Part shown: piece after piece, positions 1 to 8,600 of the stretch
How the letters are laid out: each line of letters opens with the position of its first letter
Position numbering within the stretch: the stretch's first letter is position 1
Source: Bacteroidota bacterium
GTDB taxonomy: Bacteria > Bacteroidota > Bacteroidia > Bacteroidales > Dysgonomonadaceae
DNA: 47,385 nucleotides
Reading direction: 5' to 3'
NCBI GenBank assembly: GCA_023622765.1
Contig: JAMNYO010000101.1
Span: 1 to 47,385 of the forward strand
The notes under the pieces: generated by a model
Told to the model about the DNA's origin: nothing
What the model saw: the letters and a program-made list of their open reading frames with translations, nothing else
The model's database searches: none
Translations under genes and position numbers: made by a program

Positions 1-115
1 GGCAATTTTTCAAAGAACGTTTTTTTTGTATTTTTTCTCAACTAAAACTGATGGGAAACCTATCGTCGTCTTATAAAATAATAAAAGTCGCGTAAGGTTT
101 TTCAGCAGACCCTAC

Positions 116-231
116 TTAGCATCTTTTCATCAGTTCTACAATTCCAACAGCACACTCTGCCACTCGCTCATAATTCACTATTCTCAAATTATCTTTCGGT
201 GTATGGGTTATCTCATGATATACCATTCGCC
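116..231 (-). pseudogene. C-terminal remnant of an M28-type metallopeptidase
   Basis: Read on the minus strand, about 38 codons end in a TAA at 116-118. They contain the segment HEITHTPKDNLRIVNYERVA, followed by a short helix and a terminal KRC. The pattern H-E-I-x-H-T-P-x-D is what I expect near the C-terminus of M28 aminopeptidases, where the last metal ligand sits. No start codon and no upstream peptidase sequence are present, so this is a tail only. The call rests on one motif and is tentative. The rest of bases 1-364 holds no gene I can support; one other plus-strand open stretch ends at about base 377 and matches no family I know. Confidence 0.4.
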
Positions 232-364
232 TTGGGAACAAGCTGTTTTACAAGTATACAAAATCGACCATAAACCCGACCTGCTATTGTACCTGCAATC
301 TCGCTACAAATCTAAGGCCGTATCACTTTGACATTGATCTTCTCAAACAAAAGAGAATTAAAGA

Positions 365-616
365 ATGGCTGTTATAAGCGTAGATCCCTAAACAAAAAGT
401 GGTGCAGAAAGTGGTGCAGAAAGTGGTGCAAGAAATGAAGCAAGAAATGATACAGATAAGGGAGGTAATGATACAGAAATTGACACAGATGATACAAAAA
501 AATTATCTTCACGAGAAAAAACCTTGGTTTCATTAATTAAAGACGATAATTTTATATCAAGGAAATAATTGTCAGAAAAAATTGATGTAAGCACCGCAAC
601 TGTAGCACGAGACATC
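365..616 (+). pseudogene. Degenerate tail of an AlbA/Schlafen-type ATP-binding transcriptional regulator (copy 1)
   Basis: This frame reads MAVISVDP, a stop (389-391), TKSGAESGAESGARNEARND, an acidic linker, a helix with LSSREKTLVSLIKDDNFISR, a second stop (566-568), then LSEKIDVSTATVARDI. That is the C-terminal linker and winged helix-turn-helix of the AlbA_2/HATPase_c_4 regulator family, whose linker is commonly low-complexity. Two in-frame stops and no N-terminal ATPase show a dead fragment. The segment before and including the linker is clearly related to the second remnant at 1974-2554 (SADPKTKSGAE there, SVDP-stop-TKSGAE here). Similarity ends abruptly at about 616, just before the operator of the AbiEi-like gene. 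Confidence 0.6.
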
Positions 617-655
617 AGTTACCGTTTGCACCTATTCTCTTGCACAATACAAAAA

Positions 656-708
656 TGTTCATTGTTTTTGCGTGTTCATTGACGATGAACATTAAAGTTT
701 ACTGAACA
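656..708. promoter_or_regulatory. Symmetric four-half-site operator upstream of the AbiEi-like gene
   Basis: TGTTCA occurs at 656-661 and 673-678, and its complement TGAACA at 686-691 and 703-708. All four lie symmetrically around base 682, with 17 bp between the outer and inner sites on each side. The inner pair forms a perfect TGTTCAT-TGACG-ATGAACA dyad (673-691). AbiEi antitoxins are known to repress their own operons by binding inverted repeats, so this is a likely autoregulatory site. It ends 17 bp before the start codon, and the ribosome binding site GAGGGG lies between. Confidence 0.6.
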
Positions 709-725
709 TTGAAAAGCGAGGGGAA

Positions 726-1733
726 ATGAATGAAATATCTGATAATGCGATTATTAAGTTAAAAGAAAACACGGGCTTTGATATTCGTGTTTCTGATACA
801 AAAGAAAGAAAAAAAGGGTTGATAACCATAGAGGGCGAACGTTTTTTGGTAGATGTTAAACCTGAAATTTCGCGTGGAAACAAGGGTGTGGTATTATCAC
901 AATTACAAGAGGCTTCTCGTGAAGAAAATCTACCCATTCTACTTTTTACGGACTACATTCCTTCTGATATTGCCAAAGAGTACATAAATGTCGGCATTAA
1001 CTATGCCGATACGGCGGGTAATTGCTATATCCGTAGTGGAAGTCTATCGGTCATCATTCAAGGTAAGTGAATTAAACGAAATCCACGTGTTAATCAGGCA
1101 CGAGCTTTTCAGGAAACAGGCGTCAAAGTGATTTTTCAACTGTTGATCGACCCGAAAAACAGCAATAAACCCTATCGGGAATTGGCTGAAATGGCTGACG
1201 TGTCGTTAGGTTCGGTAAGTCAAATATTCAAGGAGTTGGAAGAGCTTAACTTTATTTTGAGAACAAAAAAACAGAAGTTAATTAAAAACAGACCTGAACT
1301 ATTAAAAAGGTGGATTATGGCTTATCACGATGTGATGCGTCCTAAATTATTGCTCAAAAGAATGGACTACATCTATCCCGAAGATTTCTCGCTATGGCAT
1401 AAAATCATGTTTTATCCCACAGGTGAGGATATTACCCTGTGGGGCAATGAAAACGCGGGAGCATTGCTCACCCAACAACTTAATCCGGCTCTACATACAA
1501 TATATACCAATGCAAGCTGGCAAGATGTGAGCAAAAACTTGAAATCGCGTCCTGCTGAAAACGGCAGGATTGAAATTTTACGCCTTCCATTTACACTTAA
1601 TTTGAAAGATGAATATCACACACGAACCGTACATCCATTGTTAGTGTATGCTGACTTAATGGGCAGTAGTGACAGCAGAAACATAGAAACCGCGAAACTC
1701 GTTTATGAACAGTACTTACAACATATCAAGTGA
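726..1733 (+). pseudogene. AbiEi-like type IV antitoxin/regulator, split by an in-frame TGA
   Basis: Two same-frame pieces (726-1070 and about 1071-1733) form one protein of about 335 residues, interrupted only by TGA at 1068-1070. The first part has a degenerate restriction-like fold start (ITIEGERFLVDVKPEISRGN, then LLFTDYI). The second has a winged helix (YRELAEMADVSLGSVSQIFK) and a C-terminal domain with LWGNENAGALL. This order fits the AbiEi antitoxin-like regulators that pair with AbiEii nucleotidyltransferase toxins. A strong GAGGGG sits before ATG 726. After the stop, a GTG at 1128 could restart translation of the DNA-binding half. No recognisable AbiEii toxin follows, so the system is probably inactive. 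The family call is from motif memory. Confidence 0.6.
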
Positions 1734-1971
1734 ACACGATAATTTTGATGAGTTTATTGCCGGTGGAAAGCTGATGATACGTGATGTGAAAGAGATGCTC
1801 GCGGATGAAAAGCAGGCGGTAGATTTTGTAAGAAATATCATTACAGAGGAAGTAGAAAAAGAAGAAGAAAGTCCTTTAATCAATCAGATTTTAGAAACAT
1901 CCAGACAATTAAAATATGAACAAGTGCTTCGGCTTTTAGAGGAAATGCGGAAGGAATTAACTAAAGATTAA
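1705..1971 (+). CDS. Small hypothetical protein overlapping the AbiEi-like gene
   Basis: This 88-residue frame starts with ATG inside the end of the AbiEi-like gene and overlaps it by 29 bp, an arrangement typical of antitoxin/toxin pairs. The product is acidic and almost wholly helical: residues 15-45 include EFIAGGKLMIRDVKEMLADE, and the C-terminal half carries charged heptad-like stretches (EEVEKEEES, RLLEEMRKEL). It lacks the GSxxx-DxD nucleotidyltransferase motif of AbiEii toxins. It may be what remains of the partner toxin gene after a deletion, or an unrelated fragment fused at the junction. I do not recognise the family. Confidence 0.4.
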   Translation: MNSTYNISSEHDNFDEFIAGGKLMIRDVKEMLADEKQAVDFVRNIITEEVEKEEESPLINQILETSRQLKYEQVLRLLEEMRKELTKD

Positions 1972-1973
1972 GC

Positions 1974-2554
1974 TATGGCAAAGCGCATCCCGATAACTTT
2001 CCCCATGAAACCGATTATCTCATTCCTGTAATAGCTGTCTCGATAAAAACACTCGGCTATGTTAACCAGTTTGGTAGAGGTATTGAAACTGTCCAAAAGG
2101 AATTGATGGCAAATAAAAATGGCTTGGCACTATTTAATTTCAACGATATCACTACTTTTAAAGTTGTTGTTATGAGCGCAGATCCTAAAACGAAAAGTGG
2201 TGCAGAAAGAGTGCAGAAAGGGTGCAGAAAATGAAGCAAGAAAATGAAGCAAGAAATGAAGCAAGAAATGAAGCAAGAAATGAAGCAGAAGAAGTAATAA
2301 CAACAAGGCAGCTACGAGTTCTAGAACTTATAAAAAAGAATAATAAAATTTCAAGAGAAACAATATCTAAGTTATTAAAGGTGAGCGAGTCATCTATATA
2401 TCGAGATATAGAAAAGCTCAAGAATATCGGGGAACTAGAGCGAAAAGGCTCTACGAAAAGCGGATATTGGGAAATAAATCGTATATTCGCGTTTACATAT
2501 TTTATCATTTCATGGAATAGATTCTATTTCAGACGCTTTACATTACTTGGATAG
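1974..2554 (+). pseudogene. Frameshifted tail of an AlbA/Schlafen-type ATP-binding regulator (copy 2)
   Basis: The first part (about 1983-2229) reads AHPDNFPHETDYLIPVIA, then GYVNQFGRGIETVQKELM, the conserved FGRGIE motif of the HATPase_c_4 region in AlbA_2 regulators, then KVVVMSADPKTKSGAE and a stop. The tail continues in another frame from about 2222: an EARN repeat linker, then RQLRVLELIKKNNKISRETI and a DeoR-like winged helix (SSIYRDIEKLKNIGELER), ending with GYWEI and a run of non-conserved residues. The frameshift lies in the low-complexity linker. The N-terminal AlbA and ATPase domains are absent. It directly follows the small gene at 1705-1971. Confidence 0.65.
2231..2290 (+). repeat. 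12-bp tandem repeat (ATGAAGCAAGAA) in the regulator linker
   Basis: ATGAAGCAAGAA recurs five times, the last copy partial. The first unit is 13 nt because of one extra A, the others 12 nt. The repeat encodes the EARN linker. The extra base lies close to where the regulator frame breaks, as slipped-strand replication would produce. A sister form of the repeat, GTGCAGAAA, lies just upstream (about 2200-2230) and again at 402-432. Confidence 0.7.
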
Positions 2555-2630
2555 GTGTAAAACCATCAAGTAAACAAGGGAAATTTTTAATACAAATTGA
2601 TTTAAATGCAATCACTACTATCACCTTATT

Positions 2631-5600
2631 ATGATGAACACACAAACAAACTTACCAAAACGAAGGCGGGAGCGTGTGATTAAGAACAAGTTGACGCTGT
2701 TTTTCGCTCTCTGCGTAACGCTGGCAAGCGTTTTTTCTTGCAAGACCGATCTGGATGAACCCGTTGACCCGAACAACGGCAATGATGACCCGAACGACGG
2801 CAATACCGAACTTGTTGTTTCCGCCGTGATCGCGAATTGGACATCGGTCAAGACCATGACCGATGGAACAGGAGGAGGTGGAAGTCAAGGCTTTACCCCC
2901 AAGTGGGAGAAGGGAGACAAGATTATCGGTTATTACAACAATGGCACCGGCGATATCCAGATGACCTATGAAGTGAATGAGGTTGCAGTGGACGGCACCG
3001 CCCGTTTTAAGAAAGCAGGCACATTTCAAGAGCCTAAAAATGGGGAAACCGTGTACTTTGTCTATGCTGAAGGATGTCAGACATCCTCGATTACGAACGG
3101 GAAACTTCAGATAAACATACAGGAACAATCCAAGCGGACCCTGCCGATGCTGATGAGTGCTTCCGGAAAGGTCTCCGACAGAAAAATTGCCCTTTCATTC
3201 AGCAGCAAGATGGCGGTACTCGGGATTAAAAATCCCTCGTTGGATGGTTCGCCCAGCATAAAGATCACGCAATTGACCGTCAGCGGCAGCGGTCTTATTG
3301 TTGAAGGTACATTTGATCTGAAGAACGGTTCTTTCACGCTAGGAAAGGAACCCTCCTACATCAATGTGGCATGTGATCAAGAAGTCGGTAGCGAGGAGAT
3401 GATCTTTGTTTCGATCTTCCCGGGAGTCACCACAGATCTCGAGTTGACCATTACCCCACAAGAAGCTTTTGTCTACTCGTTGTCCCGTGAATCCCTGACT
3501 CCCTTTGCCAACTATTTGTATTATTTCAACGCACCCGTTTTCACCAGGAGTGCCAGGTATATTGCCATTGACTGGGATCAGGATGTAAGTTCTCACACGT
3601 TCGATGTTGCTTCCGGTGATATCGAAATTGTTTTCAAAAAGAGTGTTCCGCCCATTAAAAAGAATGATGTGCTCATCGTCCCGGATCAAGCCGAAGAGTA
3701 TCACATTCGGATTGTTTCATCTGCTACCCAAACGGGAAGCGGTGGCACCTTGTCATTGAAAACATCGGAGGGAAAGATAGGACACCTATTCAAGAACTGT
3801 AAATTTACCCTCTCCACGGAATCCGGCGTAACGACCCGATCCCCGTTCAATCCTGTCTATACACCGAGTCGAGTAGAGATATTCAACGGCGATAGATATA
3901 TTCCCGTGTACGACATAACGAGGTCCTCCGGAGAGATGCCCAAGGAACTGTTCAAGTGGGAGAAGAATATGGACAACACTCCATTGTGGGAACAAGGCCC
4001 AATAAACCTATCTTGGGAGCAATGCAGCTTTGACATAGGACTCAAGGGCACTCTGGAATTCGATTTCGGAGAGGTGCCGTGGGAGGAGGTCGGCATGGGC
4101 GAGCTGCAGTATTTGAGCATATGGCTTGAAGGGGGGTTCAACATGAACCTGGCGCTCAAGATCGCGGCTACCGCGAATGCGAACGCTAGCAAGGAGTTTA
4201 CACTCAAGGAGGACATCGTGAAGACGAGATTTACCTTCGTGGTAGGAGGCGTTCCCTTGTACGTGTCGGTTTCCTCCGACCTGATGGCAGAATTGAGTGC
4301 CGCCGCAAAAGGTGAGGCGTCGATTTCGGGTGGTGTTAATGCCGAAATGACGGCGAAGCTTGGTGTCGAATGGACTAAGGGCATCGGCGGCAAGCCTATC
4401 TACGAACTGGAAAAGAATCTGAAACTTCTTGGTCCATCTGTTAATGCCCACGCGGATGTGGAGGGAAATGTATATACCTATCCTTCTATTAAAATAGGCC
4501 TGTACAGCGTTCTTTGCCCAACCATCAACCCCAAGCCCTACGTGAAAGCATCCGCGGATGCGCGCTTGGTTAAGAATAGTTATTTTGGATGGAACGCCGG
4601 CCTCTCCAGCGGTATTGATTTGGATCTCGACCTCAACCTGGACCCTTTCTTCATCGAGAAGCCCCCGGTAGAAATTGATCCGATTAATCTCTTTGACCTG
4701 CCTATTGTAACTCTTCCTGACGCGTTGACCCTGAAGACCGAAACGCCAACCCAGATGAAGACCGGCGAAACCAAAGAGATCAAGTACCACGCCACCCATA
4801 AAAATCACCTCGCCGATACCACGTACAACGGGGCGGGCATGCTGGTTCATTTCGAGGCGGAAGGAGGCACGCTGGACAAAGAATATGCCTATACCGACAG
4901 CGAGGGTAATGCAAAGGTATCCTTTACGCTTACCGACACGGAAAAAGGCAATGTCAAAGCGGAGATCGTGCTTGGAGACGAGGGGGCTGACAAAGTCAAA
5001 GCTAATATATGGAAGACTGAAATCATCAACTACCGCTTGACCGCCAATCCTACAACGCAGTTCATCGATGAGAACGGAAAAGCGCCGATTACTTTCAAAC
5101 TCGAACAGTATACTTCATTAACAGAAAAGTGGTCTCCTGTACCGGGTAAAACCCTTACATTTACCGCTGTCGGCGGAACTTGCCCGGCCTCCGGCGTGAC
5201 CACCCAAGACGGTACGGTAGATATTGTCTTCTCGGCAGAATATAATTTCAACGAAGGCAGTGTAACGGCAGAGTTTAATACCAACGAACCGGTAGTATGG
5301 AGCGGTTCGGTCAAAGCCGAAATAACCGCCAAGGAGGAGGATCAATTGAAGTATGTTGCCATTGACTGGGAACAGGATGTAAGTTCTTACACTTTCGATG
5401 TTGCTTCCGGCGATATCGAAATTGTTTTCAAAAAGAATGTTCCGCGTCTTAAAAAGAATAATGTGCTTATCGTCCCGGATCAATCCGGAGAGTATCACAT
5501 CCGGATTATTTCGTACGCTACCCAAACCGGAAGCGGCGGCACCTTGTCGTTAAAAACCTCGGAGGGCAAGATGGGACACCTATTCAAGAACTGTAAGTTC

Positions 5601-8600
5601 ACCCTCTCCACGGAATCCGGCGTAATGACCCGATCCCCGTTCAATCCTGTCTACATGCCAAGTCGAGTGGAGATATTCAATGGTGAGAAATATATCCCCT
5701 TATACGACATGACGATAAATTCCGGATGGATGGCCCGGGAACTGTTCAAGTGGGAGAAGAATATGAACGGCACTAAATTGTGGGAACAAGGCCCAATAAA
5801 CCTATCTTGGGAACAATGTACCTTTGACATAGGACTCAAGGGCACTTTTGATTTCGATTTCGGAGAGGTGCCGTGGGAGGAGACAAGCATGGGCGAGCTG
5901 CAGCATCTGAGCATATGCCTTGAAGGGGGATTCAATATGAACCTGGCACTCAAGATCGCGGCTACCGCGGGTGCTGACGTTAGCAAGGAGTTCACGCTCA
6001 AGGAAGAGATCGTGAAGACGAGATTTACCTTCATGGTAGGAGCCGTTCCCGTGTACGTATCGGTTTCATCCGATCTGATGGCTGAATTGAGTGCCGCCGC
6101 GGAAGGTGAGGCGTCGATTTCGGGTGGCGTTATTGCCGGAATGACGGCGAAGCTTGGTGTCGAATGGGATAAGAACATCGGCGGCAAACCCATCTACGAA
6201 CTGGAAAAGAACCTGGGACTTATTGGCCCATCTGTTAATGCCCACGCGGATGTGGAGGGAAATGTATATACCTATCCTTCTATTAAAATAGGCCTGTACA
6301 GCGTTCTTTGCCCAACCATCAACCCCAAGCCATATGTGAAAGCTGCCGCGGACGCACGCTCGGTTGATAACAGCTATTGGGGATGGAACGCCGGACTCTC
6401 CACCGGTATTGATCTGGATATTGACCTCAATCTGGATCCTTTCTTCGTTGAAAAGACACAAGTGGAAATCGATCCGATTAATCTATTCGATATGCCAATC
6501 GTAACTCTTCCGGACTCGCTGACACTGAAAACCGAGACGCCAACCCAGATGAAGACCGGTGAAACCAAGGAGATCAAGTACCACGCTACCAATAAAAATC
6601 ACCTCACCGGCAACAAGTACAACGCTACGGGCATACTGGTTCATTTCGAGGCGAAAGGAGGCACGCTGGACAAAGAGTATGCCTATACCGACAGTGAGGG
6701 TAATGTCAAGGTATCCTTTACGCTTACCGACACGAAAGAGGGTAATGTCAAGGCGAAGATCGTGCTTGGAGACGGGGAGGCTGACAAAATCGAAGCTGAT
6801 CTGTGGGAGGCGGGAATCATCAACTACCGCTTGACAGCTGATCCTACAACGCAGTTCATAGATGAGAACGGAAAAGCGGCAATTACTTTCAAACTCGAAC
6901 AGTATACTTCATTAACCGAAAAGTGGTCTCCTGTACCGGGCAAAACCCTTACATTTACCGCTGTCGGCGGAACTTGCCCGGCCTCCGGCGTGACCACCCA
7001 AGACGGTACGGTAGATATTATCTTCTCGGCGGAATATAATTTCAACGAAGGTAGTGTAACGGCAGCGTTTAATACCAACGAGCCAATCGTATGGAGCGGT
7101 TCTGTCATAGCTGAAATAACCGCCAAGGAAGATGATCAATTGAAATATATTGATATTGACTGGGAACAGGATGTAAGCTCTCAAACGTTCGATGTTGTTT
7201 CCGGAGATATCGAAATTGTTTTCAAAGAGAATGTGCCGCGCATTAAAAAGAATGATGTGCTCATTGTCCCAGACCAATTCGGAGATTACCATATCCGGCT
7301 CGTTTCATCCGTTACCCAAACGAGAAGCGGCGGCACCTTGTCGTTAAAAACCTCTGAGGGCAAGATGGGACACCTATTCAAGAACTGTAAATTTACCCTC
7401 TCCACGGAATCCGGCGTTACGACCCGATCTTCGTTCAATCCTGTCTATACACCAAGTCGGGTGGAAATATTCGACGGACATAAATATATCCCCGTATACG
7501 GCAGGACAAGGTCCTCCGAAGAGATGTCCAAGGAACTGTTCAAGTGGGAGAAGAATATGGATTTTGAATTCGATTTCGGAGAGGTGCCGTGGGAGGAGGC
7601 AAGTGTGGGTGATCTACAACATTTGAGTATATATCTTGAAGGTGGATTCAACATGAACCTGGCACTCAGGATCGCAGCTACCGCGGGTGCTGACGTTAGC
7701 AAGGAGTTCACGCTCAAGGAAGATATCGTGAAGACGAGATTTACCTTCATGGTAGGAGCCGTTCCCGTGTACGTATCGGTTGCTTCCGATCTGATGGCTG
7801 AATTGAGTGCCGCCGCGGAAGGTGAGGCGTCGATTTCGGGTGGCGTTAGTGCAGGAATGACGGCGAAGTTTGGTGTCGAGTGGGATAAGGATACTGGCGG
7901 CAAGCCCATCTACGGAATAGAAAGGAATTTGGAACTTATTAGCCCCTCTGTTGATGCTCATGCGCATTTAGAGGGAGGAATCTATACCTATCCTTCAATT
8001 AAAATAGGGCTGTACAGCGTTCTTTGCCCAACCATCAATCCTAAACCCTACGTGAAAGCGGCCGCGGACGCTCGTTTAGTCGACAACAGCTATTTGGGAT
8101 GGAACGCCGGTCTCTCCACCGGTATCGAACTGGATCTCGCCCTTAATTTGGATCTCTTCTTCATTGAGACGCCCCTGGTTGAAATTGACCCGGTTAATCT
8201 ATTTGATCTGCCTATTGTGGCTCTTCCGGACGTATTGAACCTGGAGACCGAGACGCCAACCCAGATGAAGACCGGCGAAACCAAAGAGATTAAATACCAT
8301 GCTACAAATAAAAATTACCTCACAAGCAACAATTACAACGCGGCGGGCATGCTGGTTCACTTCGAGGCGGAAGGAGGCACGCTGGACAAGGAGTATGCTT
8401 ATACCGACAGTGAGGGTAATGTAAATGTATCCTTTACACTTACCAGTACGGATGAAGGCAATGTCAAGGCAGAGATCGTGCTTGGAGATGAGGAGGCTGA
8501 CCAAATCGAAGCCGAGTTATGGGAGGCGGAAATCATCAATTTCCGCTTGACCGCTAACCCTACATCGCAGATACTCCCTGAAACTGGAAAAGCGCCGATT

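Noticed and set aside
1068-1070. TGA read as a recoded amino acid (selenocysteine or codon reassignment)
   Set aside because: No SECIS-like hairpin is evident after it, the position is not a known Sec site, and TGA acts as a normal stop elsewhere in the window, for example in nrfH-crp and the GT4/flippase ATGA overlap.
2185-2508. Minus-strand open frame over the regulator tail
   Set aside because: It is a Ser/Phe-rich antisense reading of the EARN repeat region without features.
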